Source: Sphingosinicella terrae (GTDB lineage: Bacteria > Pseudomonadota > Alphaproteobacteria > Sphingomonadales > Sphingomonadaceae). Taken from it: a DNA stretch of 64,000 nt. Position numbers and translations under genes: made by a program. Positions 56,101 through 64,000 of this stretch are shown here, one piece after another; positions within the stretch are counted from its first letter, which is position 1; each line of letters opens with the position of its first letter. The stretch is taken from NCBI RefSeq assembly GCF_003347635.1, contig NZ_QDFY01000001.1, positions 744,001 to 808,000 of the forward strand, written 5' to 3'. The notes beneath the pieces were generated by a model. That model did not search any database and was not told the DNA's origin. It saw nothing but the letters and a program-made list of their open reading frames with translations.

Positions 56101-56348
56101 ACTTCTTCAGCGTCCAGGGTCGGGCGCCGGAGAATGCCGACTGGGCCGATCGCATCTGGTATCCGTCGGTGCTCTACCACGACATCCGCGTCGGCTTCGA
56201 CGTCACCGAAGACTACAACTTCTACGTCGGCATCGACAACTTCACCAATCGCCTTCCCCCGCTGGGTCTCACCGGCGTCGGCGGCGGCAGCGGCATCTAC
56301 GACAATCGTGGCCGCAACTTCTACGCCGGCTTCCGCGCCCGCTTCTAA
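53181..56348 (+). CDS. TonB-dependent receptor
   Basis: Outer-membrane transporter, 1055 residues. Signal peptide at 1-30 (ends ASPAHAQ), a TonB-box-like GETLVITGSRI near residue 55, a plug domain with YGSDAIAGVVNFIL, and a long beta-barrel ending FYAGFRARF. Large extracellular loops with Cys-containing segments (FNDPCSARN, NACYDAASLDNPFCDLF) are typical of sphingomonad receptors for peptides, sugars or siderophores; the ligand is unknown. ATG 53181 is preferred over an earlier in-frame ATG at 53121. Followed by a strong terminator and the oxygenase gene. Confidence 0.95.
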   Translation: MKKLNLLSTSAIGSAALFGMAIAFASPAHAQNEQDSTAQLDTEQEIESGEAADEGETLVITGSRIRRPNLESVVPTTSVGGEEFFETGQTSVGDTLNELPALRSTFSQSNSTRFLGTAGLNLLDLRGLNTQRTLVLVNGRRHVGSDILSNAVSPDVNTFPTDLIERVDLVTGGNSAIYGSDAIAGVVNFILRRDFEGIQMRGQGAVTTYGDGGSYYGSLLAGHNFGDGRGNVAINLEYAHQEDVYAPGRPNLRQNDNFVVVDTDPGGTPNGADGNPDRVFFRDIRFATLSVGGQVGFASPTGACGRDALGNPFTCAFVFQPDGTLVPQTGTRVGLAPNGNFIGGNGINNRERRSFGLFPQLDRYSANLIAHYTFSPALEAFIEAKYVRTESLGSTSGPAFFQGSTIEPPAGIPFTGRERPRLDNPFLTAQARALITEQLIASGVPAASITDSTRFLLRKNILEIGDREEEATRETWRIVAGVRGDIAENWNYELSANYGEFEERTVVGGNLNVQRFALAMDAVRDPATGNIVCRSQIDPAAAVPYPFVDPAVAEANLAADVAACVPLNPFGVGNVTPEMRNYLVTDAISEGRISQFVLNGFISGDSSRWFELPGGPIGVAIGAEYRRETAFFQTDENVANGLTFYNALPLFDPPAFEVKELFGELRFPILANTPFFEELTASVAGRASDYKGATGTVYAYNAGLEWAPIRDIRFRGNYSRAVRAPNLADLFSDQSQNFAPGFNDPCSARNIGAGSATRAANCAADGRPGDYDYVYVESLEILSGGNPDLREETSDSWTFGAVIQPRFIPGLSVSVDYYDITVDDVITAPTAQQIVNACYDAASLDNPFCDLFERNTGPGDGPAGEIPFRILEGTLQQTLLNYAQLTARGIDIEAAYRHDFEGIGRLNARLNYTHVLERNQYLNPADPGRADRLLSELGDPQDSFNLNVSMESGPVTVGYQMRYISKMVVNFYEDFFSVQGRAPENADWADRIWYPSVLYHDIRVGFDVTEDYNFYVGIDNFTNRLPPLGLTGVGGGSGIYDNRGRNFYAGFRARF

Positions 56349-56371
56349 GGGCGTCAGCCGCGAAAAACTCC

Positions 56372-56402
56372 GGGCCGGGGCGCATGCCCCGGCCCTTTTC
56401 TT
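56372..56402 (+). terminator. Rho-independent terminator after TonB receptor
   Basis: Perfect 10-bp stem GGGCCGGGGC / GCCCCGGCCC with a GCAT loop, followed by TTTTCTTTT. It ends before the oxygenase start, so that gene may need its own promoter. Confidence 0.93.
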
Positions 56403-56431
56403 TTGCCCGGGCGGCTGCCACTGGTTCGTCC

Positions 56432-57409
56432 ATGCCCGCTGCCTCGCTTTCGGAGAATGCGTTCGCCCTGGTCGACGCAGGGCGGGCCCGGGAAGCGGTG
56501 GCCCAGCTTCAGGGTCTTGCCGGCCAAGGCGATGCCGAGGCGCTCTTCATCCTCGCCACCTGGTTCCTGTCCGGCGACATCCTCCGGCGCGACCTTCCGC
56601 GCTCGCGCGATCTGTTCCGAAGGGCCGCCGAAGCCGGCCACGAAGAGGCGCCAGCGGTCTACCGTGCCTTCGTGGCGAACGGGACGGGCGGAACGGCGGA
56701 ATGGAAGCGCGCGGTGGATCTGCTCGAAGGCGCCGCAGGCGTCGACCCGCAGGCCGCCCGCCAGCTCGCTTTGATCCGCGCCATGGCACTGACCCGGGAG
56801 GGCGATCCGGAGCGGGTGCCGCCGGCCCAGCCCCTCTCGTCTGCACCGGACGTCCGGCTCTTTCCCATGCTCCTTTCGCCCGCCGAATGCGACTTCGTCG
56901 TCTCCTGTGCCGAGCCGATGATGCAGCCTTCACTGGTCGTCGATCCGCGCACCGGGGGGCAGATCCCCAATCCGATCCGTACGTCCGACGGCGCCAGCTT
57001 CCCGCTCGTGCTCGAGAATCCGGCGATCCACGCGCTGAACCGTCGCCTGGCCGCCGCGAGCGGGACGGTAGTGAGCCAGGGCGAGCCGCTCCAGGTCCTG
57101 CGCTACCGGCCCGGGCAGCAGTACCGCGCCCATAGCGACGCCATAAGCGGCGCCGACAATCAACGGGTCCTCACCTTCTTGGTCTGGCTCAACGACGATT
57201 ATGAAGGCGGCGAGACCGCATTCCTCGAGACGGGGCTCGAGGTGAAAGGCCGAAAAGGCGATGGCCTCCTCTTCCGCAACGCGGCTCCGGATGGCCGCGC
57301 CGACCCGCTGGCGCGCCATGCCGGCCTGCCGGTGACCCGCGGCTCCAAGCTGCTCGCCTCGCGCTGGATCCGTGCGCGGCCGATCGACCTCAACCGTCCG
57401 CTGCGCTGA
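56432..57409 (+). CDS. 2-oxoglutarate/Fe(II) oxygenase, prolyl 4-hydroxylase-like
   Basis: 325 residues. An N-terminal helical, SEL1/TPR-like part (residues 1-110) precedes a P4H-type double-stranded beta-helix. Iron ligands are HSD in YRPGQQYRAHSDAI and the distal His in ARHAGLPVTRGSKLL, with the following Lys for 2-oxoglutarate; DYEGGETAFLETG is the family spacer. ATG 56432 is preferred because the earlier ATG at 56384 lies in the terminator stem. It is convergent with the second TonB receptor (18-base gap). Such oxygenases frequently neighbour TonB receptors in Sphingomonadales and Xanthomonadales; substrate unknown. Confidence 0.85.
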   Translation: MPAASLSENAFALVDAGRAREAVAQLQGLAGQGDAEALFILATWFLSGDILRRDLPRSRDLFRRAAEAGHEEAPAVYRAFVANGTGGTAEWKRAVDLLEGAAGVDPQAARQLALIRAMALTREGDPERVPPAQPLSSAPDVRLFPMLLSPAECDFVVSCAEPMMQPSLVVDPRTGGQIPNPIRTSDGASFPLVLENPAIHALNRRLAAASGTVVSQGEPLQVLRYRPGQQYRAHSDAISGADNQRVLTFLVWLNDDYEGGETAFLETGLEVKGRKGDGLLFRNAAPDGRADPLARHAGLPVTRGSKLLASRWIRARPIDLNRPLR

Positions 57410-57427
57410 GGCGCCGGGCGGCCCGGA

Positions 57428-60400
57428 TCAGAAGCGGACGCCTGCCCCGAACCGGAAGTAGCGGCCGCGCACGCCGTCGAAATAGGTGACCACCCCGCCA
57501 TTGGCCGGCGTCGGGAATGGGTTCTTGGTGTCGAAGACGTTGTCGACGATGAAGCGAACCGTCAGCCGATCGTTCACATTGTAGGAGAGCGAGGAGTTGA
57601 TGAAGACGACGCTCTCGACCCGCGGAAAGTCGAAGGCGTCGGGCTCCGCGTCCGGATCGTTGAGGGCGGGGCCGAAATATTGCGCCTGGACCTGCCAGGC
57701 CAGGCCCTCGTTGCGGTAGGTGGCATTGGCGGTGAACTGGTGCTTCGAATAGCCGATGCTGCCGCGCAGCGTGGTGATGTCCGACAGGCCCGCGCGGGTA
57801 TCGAGCCGATGGTTATAGATATAGTTCAGGCCGAAATCGATCGAGCTGCTGCCGCCGAGGAAGGGCGTCGGCAGCCGCCAGGCCAGCTCGGCGATCAGCC
57901 CCTCGAAATTGAGCTCCGACGCATTTTCGAACCCGGTCTCGATGAAGGTGATCTGTCCGTCGGCATCGCGGGTGAACAGCTCGCAGAAGTTGGTTCCCGA
58001 GGAAGAGACGACGTTGGGGAAGCTCTCCGAATCGTAGCAGGCCTCGAGGACCTGGGCCGCGGTGAGACCGGTGACGGCGTCCTCGACCTTGATGTCGACC
58101 CAGTCGACGGCGAGCGTCAGGCGCGGCACGAAGCTTGGTCGAAGCACGACGCCGATGGTCCACGAATCGGCCTTCTCGTTGGTCAGCGTCGGATTGCCCG
58201 AGAAGGCCCCGGGAACGGTGAAATCGACGATGTCGGATTCGAAGTCGGCCGGGATGCCGTCGGCCGCGCAATTGGCGGCGCGAACCGCGGGATTGGGTCC
58301 GCCTTCGATGAAGCGGGCATCGCAGGGGTCGTTGTCGGTGAAGAAGGACTGGCTGCGCGGATTGAAGAATTCGGTGATCGCCGGCGCTCGCACCGAGCGG
58401 GTGAAATTGCCGCGGAAGGTGACGTCGCGGATCGGCTGCCAGGTCGCGCCGACGGTCCAGGTCGGGTCGCCCCCCGAGAGCGAATGATCGATGTAGCGGA
58501 ACGCGCCATTGAGCTCGACCGAGTGGAGGAACGGGATATTCTGGTCCCGTCCCACCAGCGGCACGACCAGCTCGGCGAAGAATTCGTCGGTGTTGAACCC
58601 GCCTGAGACCGGATCGATGATGGCGATCTGGCCGAACGGCACCCGGTCATTGTCGGGAATGCCGTCGCCATTGTCGTCGACGGCGGGGTCGGGATCGGGG
58701 CCGCCGGCGAAGAACTCGCCCGGATCGAAGTCGGTCGACTCGTCTCGATGCTCGTAACCGAGCGCGAAACGGACCGAGCCGCCCCAGATATCGAAAAGCG
58801 AGCCGGAAACCGAGGCCGTGCCGACGATCTGCTCGTTCACGCCGACCGGATCGGTGATGGCCGTGACATAGTCGCGCGCTTCAGGGCTGATCTGGCGGCC
58901 GAAGGGATTGATCGGCGCACAGGTCGAGCTCAAGGTCGTCACCGGCGCATTGGTGAATCCGGGCGCGCAGATGATGTTGCCGCTGCCGTCGTCGACGGCG
59001 TTGAGGGCATTTTCGAGGTTTTGCTGGACCAGCGCCCGTCCACGCCCCTCGGTGCGGGAATGGCCGTAATTGCCGACCAGCTCGAAGCTGAGCTCGCGAC
59101 CGAGCATCTCGAACGTCCCGTCGAGCCCCGCGACGAAGCGATAGAGCTCGATCTCGCTCGACGCCTGCCCAGAGATGAGATCCGTGCTCGCCCGCGTGAG
59201 ATAGAAGCTGTCGGTGCTGTCCGCCGCCGGATTGGCAGCGAGGTTCTGCTGGATGATCGCCCGCGCCTGATCGGACAGGAAGGGATTGTCGATGTCGATG
59301 ATGAATTGGCCACCGGGCGTTCCGGGGCCGGAGCCGAACAGGAAGCTGGCATATTCCGGCTGGCTCCGAATCTGGGTGCCCCGGCTGTTCGAATACCAGG
59401 CTTCGCCGAACAGGCGGACATTGTCGGTGAGCTCGTACTGCGCCAGCGCGGTCACCATGTACCGCCGCAGCGGCGATATCAGGTTCAGCGGCAGCACGAA
59501 GCCGCTGCCCCCGTTGAAGTTGAGCGTATTGCCGGTGGCCTCGCCGAAATCGATCGGAACCAGATTGCCCGAATCGTCGAAGGTCAGGGGATTGCCCGCG
59601 GCGTCGACGACGGCAGGCTGGAAGCCGAAGGCCGCCGCCTGCTCCGGCGAGAGCGCGATGAAATCGGTCACCATCGGAATGCCGGTCTCCGAGATGCTCG
59701 GAATGCGGCGGTCCTCGATATAGGTCTGGGCGAAAGGCGAGTCCGGATCGGCCGGCTCGGTGAAGAAGGAATTCAGCCGCCGGTCGGGCCGCCCGGTATA
59801 ATCGAGGCCATCGCTTTCATTATATTCGCCGGCGATCGCGATATTACCCCGCCCGCCCGCGAAGCTGGTGCCGGCCGCGGCGCGGATCCGCCAGTCGCGC
59901 AGGTCGCCGCGTTCCGAGATGCCGTAGGTGCCGTCGACCTGGATGCCGGTGAAGTTGCGCTTGAGGATGACGTTGACGGTACCGGCAATGGCATCGGAGC
60001 CGTAGATCGGCGCGCCGCCGACGGCGATCGTCTCGACCCGGTCAACGAGGAGTGTCGGCAGCACGTTGAAGTCGACCTGCCCGCCCGGGCCACCGGCACT
60101 CGGCCCGAAGATGGAGGCGGTGTTGGACGAGACGAAGCGGCGCCCATTGACCAGGGTCAGCGTGCGCTGGTCGCCCAGGCCGAAGAAGTTGATGAAGTTC
60201 TGCCCGGACCCGAAGGCGCCCCCCTGCCCGGCCCCGACCGGGCTCGAGCCGGGCACGCCGAAGGCCGGCAGCTCCTCGAGCGCGTCGGCGAGGTTGGTGT
60301 AGCCGCGCTGTTCGATCTGCTCGCCGCCGAGCACGACCGCCGGCTGCGGCGTATCGAAATTGGCACGGGGAATCCGCGAGCCGGTGACGACGATCGACTC

Positions 60401-60547
60401 TTCGCTGTCGGCGGTCTCGGCCGGGGAGGCAGTGGGAAGGTCGGCCGGTGTCTCGTCCTGGGCGAAGGCGGCCGAGGATGAAATTGCGACCGCGAGCGCG
60501 ATCAGCGAAGCGGCTGGAGGGAATCCGGCGGACGGAAAGCGACGCAT
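57428..60547 (-). CDS. TonB-dependent receptor
   Basis: Outer-membrane receptor of 1039 residues. Signal peptide (about 1-29, ending SSAAFAQ), TonB-box-like EESIVVTGSRI, plug with IYGSDAIAGTVNVILKRNF, and a barrel ending RYFRFGAGVRF. It shares layout and several loop motifs with the receptor at 53181-56348 (SVRAPAITEFFNPR vs AVRAPNLADLF), so the two are probably paralogues around the shared oxygenase. ATG 60547 has GAAAGGGGAATGAG upstream. Ligand unknown. Confidence 0.95.
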   Translation of the reverse strand: MRRFPSAGFPPAASLIALAVAISSSAAFAQDETPADLPTASPAETADSEESIVVTGSRIPRANFDTPQPAVVLGGEQIEQRGYTNLADALEELPAFGVPGSSPVGAGQGGAFGSGQNFINFFGLGDQRTLTLVNGRRFVSSNTASIFGPSAGGPGGQVDFNVLPTLLVDRVETIAVGGAPIYGSDAIAGTVNVILKRNFTGIQVDGTYGISERGDLRDWRIRAAAGTSFAGGRGNIAIAGEYNESDGLDYTGRPDRRLNSFFTEPADPDSPFAQTYIEDRRIPSISETGIPMVTDFIALSPEQAAAFGFQPAVVDAAGNPLTFDDSGNLVPIDFGEATGNTLNFNGGSGFVLPLNLISPLRRYMVTALAQYELTDNVRLFGEAWYSNSRGTQIRSQPEYASFLFGSGPGTPGGQFIIDIDNPFLSDQARAIIQQNLAANPAADSTDSFYLTRASTDLISGQASSEIELYRFVAGLDGTFEMLGRELSFELVGNYGHSRTEGRGRALVQQNLENALNAVDDGSGNIICAPGFTNAPVTTLSSTCAPINPFGRQISPEARDYVTAITDPVGVNEQIVGTASVSGSLFDIWGGSVRFALGYEHRDESTDFDPGEFFAGGPDPDPAVDDNGDGIPDNDRVPFGQIAIIDPVSGGFNTDEFFAELVVPLVGRDQNIPFLHSVELNGAFRYIDHSLSGGDPTWTVGATWQPIRDVTFRGNFTRSVRAPAITEFFNPRSQSFFTDNDPCDARFIEGGPNPAVRAANCAADGIPADFESDIVDFTVPGAFSGNPTLTNEKADSWTIGVVLRPSFVPRLTLAVDWVDIKVEDAVTGLTAAQVLEACYDSESFPNVVSSSGTNFCELFTRDADGQITFIETGFENASELNFEGLIAELAWRLPTPFLGGSSSIDFGLNYIYNHRLDTRAGLSDITTLRGSIGYSKHQFTANATYRNEGLAWQVQAQYFGPALNDPDAEPDAFDFPRVESVVFINSSLSYNVNDRLTVRFIVDNVFDTKNPFPTPANGGVVTYFDGVRGRYFRFGAGVRF

Positions 60548-60699
60548 CTCATTCCCCTTTCTACTTTTTCGTCACCATGCGCGTCCGACAGGGGGAGAAG
60601 ACGACGGCTTCGACCAAGCGGGAGCGCTTTTCGACAAAGCCTGACCGGCCTTGCGAATTGAATGTCCGCGCTTGCGAACTTGGCGAACCCGCTTGGGAG

Positions 60700-60739
60700 A
60701 AATGAAAACAGCCGCCGTGGCCCTATGGCCACGGCGGCT
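60700..60739 (-). terminator. Rho-independent terminator of ahcY
   Basis: Perfect 13-bp stem AGCCGCCGTGGCC / GGCCACGGCGGCT (60710-60739) with a 4-base loop; on the minus strand it is followed by GTTTTCATTTC. Confidence 0.93.
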
Positions 60740-60763
60740 GCTCTTGAATCGCTGGCGCGGAGG

Positions 60764-62188
<1,425 letters not shown>

Positions 62189-62208
62189 GGAAGTTCTCCC
62201 GAAAGGTG

Positions 62209-62229
62209 AAAAACCGCCGGCATCGGCGG
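62209..62229 (-). terminator. Terminator-like hairpin in ahcY leader
   Basis: On the minus strand, CCGCCG-ATGC-CGGCGG (62229-62214) is a perfect 6-bp GC stem followed by five T (62213-62209), about 20 bases before the ahcY start and downstream of its predicted promoter. Possible attenuator, or terminator of yqgE read-through. Confidence 0.55.
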
Positions 62230-62243
62230 GCGGTCATGCGCCT

Positions 62244-62272
62244 CATCTAGCGACGCGGCACTGCAAATGCAA
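62244..62272 (-). promoter_or_regulatory. Sigma-70-like promoter of ahcY
   Basis: On the minus strand TTGCAT (62267-62272) and TAGATG (62244-62249) are 17 bases apart. Directly abuts the palindrome at 62273-62292. Confidence 0.5.
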
Positions 62273-62292
62273 ATATAAAGAACTCTTTATAT
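62273..62292. promoter_or_regulatory. SahR-like operator palindrome
   Basis: ATATAAAGAA-CTCTTTATAT, a 20-bp palindrome with one mismatched pair, lies upstream of ahcY in very AT-rich sequence. It resembles sites of ArsR-family SahR, which responds to S-adenosylhomocysteine. Motif identification is from memory; no sahR gene is in the window. Confidence 0.55.
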
Positions 62293-62308
62293 GTGAGATG
62301 CCGAGGGG

Positions 62309-62869
62309 TCAGGCGGTGCCGGATTCCGCGGTCAGGAGCCGTGGATCGACCCCCGCGCTCCGGAACGCCGCCGTCCAGCGCGCCGCGGTGTCGCAGCCGT
62401 AGAGGAGCTCGTCGCCGGCCGGCGTGACGAACCAGCCGTGGCGGGCCATTTCCTGGTCGAGCTGGCCTGGACCCCAGCCCGCATAGCCGAGTGCGGCAAC
62501 CCAGCGGCTCGGCCCCTTCCCCTCGGCGATCGCCTTGAGGATGTCGAGCGTGGCGGACAGCACCCACTGGTCGCCGACCTGGACGCTCTCGTGACCGCCC
62601 CAGTCCGGCGTGTGGAGGATGAAGCCCCGCTGCGGTTCGACCGGGCCGCCCTGGTGGATGGCCACGTCCGGCGCGGAGCCCGGCTCGATGTCCAGCTGCT
62701 TGAGCAGCGCGTGGAAGCCGAGCCGGGGAATCACGCGTCCAAGGCCGATGCCGAGCGCACCCTCCTCATCATGGACGCACATCGCGATCACCGCCTTCTC
62801 GAACCGCGGATCGCCGATCCCGGGCATGGCGAGCAGCAATTGGCCGCTGAGAAACCTCGGAGATTCCAT
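62309..62869 (-). CDS. YqgE/AlgH family protein
   Basis: 186 residues of the UPF0301/AlgH family, conserved in proteobacteria but of unproven biochemical role. Motifs: FLSGQLLLAMPGIGDPRFEK at the start, AIAMCVHDEEGALGIGLGR, IHQGGPVEPQRGFILH near residue 85 and ALGYAGWGPGQLDQEM near 135. The frame is open far upstream, but the ATG at 62869 gives the standard start. Divergent from the peroxiredoxin gene. Confidence 0.93.
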   Translation of the reverse strand: MESPRFLSGQLLLAMPGIGDPRFEKAVIAMCVHDEEGALGIGLGRVIPRLGFHALLKQLDIEPGSAPDVAIHQGGPVEPQRGFILHTPDWGGHESVQVGDQWVLSATLDILKAIAEGKGPSRWVAALGYAGWGPGQLDQEMARHGWFVTPAGDELLYGCDTAARWTAAFRSAGVDPRLLTAESGTA

Positions 62870-63013
62870 CGCCGCCCTATAGGCCGGCGCGCCGCCCGGC
62901 GACAGGCCTTTGCGTCTTTGCGGATGCGGGCCGTGTTGGTAGAGCGACGGCGCACCGGCTGGCCCGGACGAACCCCGGAAGCGGCGCAAGCCCGCGAACG
63001 AACGGAGAAAGAC

Positions 63014-63496
63014 ATGACGATCAAGGTCGGCGACAAGATTCCCCAGGCTACTTTGCTGAAGGCCGGCGCGGACGGTCCGCAGCAGATCGACACCGATGCC
63101 TTCTTCGCCGGCCGCAAGGTCGCCCTCTTCTCGGTGCCGGGCGCCTTCACCCCGACCTGCTCGGCCAAGCACCTGCCGGGCTTCGTCGAGAAGGCCGACG
63201 AGCTCAAGGCGAAGGGCGCGGACGAGATCGCCTGCGTCGCCGTGAACGACGCCTTCGTGATGCAGGCCTGGGGTCAGTCGGCCGGCGCGGAAGGCAAGGT
63301 GACGATGCTCGCAGACGGCAATGGCGACTTCGCCCGCGCGCTCGGGCTCACCATGGACGCGTCGAAGTTCGGCATGGGCGAGCGCGGCCAGCGCTGGTCG
63401 GCGATCGTCGACGATGGCGTCGTCCGCGAGCTCAACGTCGAGGAGCCGGGCGCGTTCAAGGTGTCCGCGGCGGAATATATGATCGGCCAACTCTGA
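63014..63496 (+). CDS. Prx5-type peroxiredoxin
   Basis: Thiol peroxidase of 160 residues. The peroxidatic Cys is in VPGAFTPTCSAKHLPG (Cys49), matching the Prx5/hybrid-glutaredoxin subfamily; a second Cys (IACVAVNDAF, near residue 74) may be the resolving Cys. Typical ending SVERWSAIVDDG-like (QRWSAIVDDGVVRELNVEEPG). The ATG at 63014 has CGGAGAAAG before it; the frame is open upstream but is antisense to yqgE. Probably detoxifies organic peroxides using glutathione/glutaredoxin or thioredoxin. Confidence 0.95.
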   Translation: MTIKVGDKIPQATLLKAGADGPQQIDTDAFFAGRKVALFSVPGAFTPTCSAKHLPGFVEKADELKAKGADEIACVAVNDAFVMQAWGQSAGAEGKVTMLADGNGDFARALGLTMDASKFGMGERGQRWSAIVDDGVVRELNVEEPGAFKVSAAEYMIGQL

Positions 63497-63596
63497 CGAG
63501 CCGCCCCGGCGGCGAGGCGCCCCGCGCCAATTCATGCAACTTTCACCCCTCGCGACGCATTGATTCCGTCTCCCTTGTTGATGCGAGAAGCGTGCG

Positions 63597-63773
63597 ATGG
63601 GTGAAAGCGGCAGCCAGGAGACGGACCCTCGATCGGTCTGGAACGCGCGGGAGATTGCGCGCCGCAACCAGGTCGATCCGGGGCGTCCGCTCAGTCCGGT
63701 CATGAAGACGGCGGCGACGGCGTGCGAGCTGGCGCATGGCGGCGGCCACAAATCGGGGCGGTCCGGGCGGTAG
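63597..63773 (+). CDS. Possible small protein of unknown function
   Basis: A 58-codon frame starting MGESGSQETDPRSVWNAREI with a weak GAGAAG site. It is hydrophilic, with no membrane segment, and ends in a Gly/Arg tail. The opposite strand also has an open frame across this region, so which is real, if either, cannot be settled from sequence. Confidence 0.35.
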   Translation: MGESGSQETDPRSVWNAREIARRNQVDPGRPLSPVMKTAATACELAHGGGHKSGRSGR

Positions 63774-63886
63774 CGGCCGAGAGAGACGGGGATCGACCCA
63801 AAAAGACATTCGCTAGCGCGACTTGAAGTCAGATCATATCGTCTGAAGACTCGATAATCGCGCCTATCCAATAGCCTGGAGCGGCC

Positions 63887-63905
63887 GTTCCGATTGAATC
63901 GGAGC
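63887..63905. repeat. Inverted repeat near the 3' end of the last gene
   Basis: GTTCCGATT and AATCGGAGC around a single G, 8 of 9 paired. It lies just past the stop of the partial minus-strand gene at 63914, so it may help to end its transcript, though no T-run is present. Confidence 0.4.
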
Positions 63906-63913
63906 GGAGCCCG

Positions 63914-64000
63914 CTAGCGCAGCACCTCGGCGGCGAAGCGCTCCGACTGATTGGCGAAGACCAGCAGGTTCACCGCGAGATTGCCGCGAACGAAACCGAA
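63914..64000 (-). CDS. C-terminal end of a gene entering from the right
   Basis: The minus strand is open from the window edge to TAG at 63914, 28 codons ending in NQSERFAAEVLR. Only the C-terminus is visible and no family is recognisable. The codon composition fits a coding region, but so short a piece cannot be certain. Confidence 0.45.
   Translation of the reverse strand, partial: FGFVRGNLAVNLLVFANQSERFAAEVLR

Noticed and set aside
62189-62272. An SAH or SAM-II riboswitch upstream of ahcY
   Set aside because: The predicted leader is only about 50 bases, and I could not match it to the conserved core of either riboswitch; the hairpin is better described as terminator-like.
63543-63809. 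88-codon minus-strand frame over the end of the window
   Set aside because: It overlaps the possible 58-codon plus-strand gene and has a rare-codon, low-complexity product; neither frame is well supported and the plus one has a slightly better start context.

Overview
The window is GC-rich, densely coding chromosomal DNA from an alphaproteobacterium, most likely a member of the Sphingomonadales. The evidence is the gene order divL-tsaE-amgK-murU-addB, two very large TonB-dependent receptors beside a 2-oxoglutarate oxygenase, a DivL-type kinase with Tyr in place of the phospho-acceptor His, EcfG-type (GGAAC-N18-GTT) stress promoters, and small palindromic intergenic repeats. I see no rRNA, CRISPR array, prophage or insertion sequence. 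There is one tRNA gene, tRNA-Asn(GTT).

Layout. 0-6.4 kb: carA with a coupled downstream ORF cut by the window edge, a divergent YqeY protein, a small GIY-YIG nuclease gene framed by 31-bp inverted repeats, then dnaG and rpoD. 6.6-18 kb: an unknown protein, a MOSC protein, a MoxR ATPase and its usual VWA partner (separated here by a soluble chemoreceptor and a GST on the other strand), a sulfotransferase, tyrS, an arginase-family gene and recG. 18-25 kb: sdhE, mfd, an EAL/degenerate-GGDEF protein, nadK and tRNA-Asn. 25-33.7 kb: small or exported proteins, a TRIC-type membrane protein, a zinc alcohol dehydrogenase, a stress-type hemerythrin, secA, a GFA-family protein and trxA.

33.7-52.8 kb holds the most unusual structure. 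The recombination genes addB and addA are normally adjacent in alphaproteobacteria. Here they are separated by about 8 kb of sensory, stress and unknown genes: a 26-codon membrane ORF with its own promoter, two histidine kinases (one with tandem near-identical PAS domains and a receiver), ogt, a Tat-exported protein with six D-x-D-S/T-G repeats, a tandem SpoIIAA-like protein, a multi-PilZ protein and two unknown small proteins. Upstream of addB the conserved murU-amgK-tsaE-divL block is intact.

53-64 kb: two TonB receptors in convergent orientation around a prolyl-hydroxylase-like oxygenase, then ahcY behind an AT-rich near-perfect palindrome resembling a SahR operator and a terminator-like leader hairpin, then yqgE, a Prx5-type peroxiredoxin, a possible small gene and the 3' end of another gene.

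How the genes fit together: replication and transcription core (dnaG, rpoD, mfd, recG, addAB), cell-wall recycling (amgK, murU), methyl-cycle upkeep (ahcY), redox and stress defence (trxA, peroxiredoxin, GST, hemerythrin, ogt) and c-di-GMP or two-component signalling. The GC-rich code produces long open frames antisense to many genes; I treated these as shadows.
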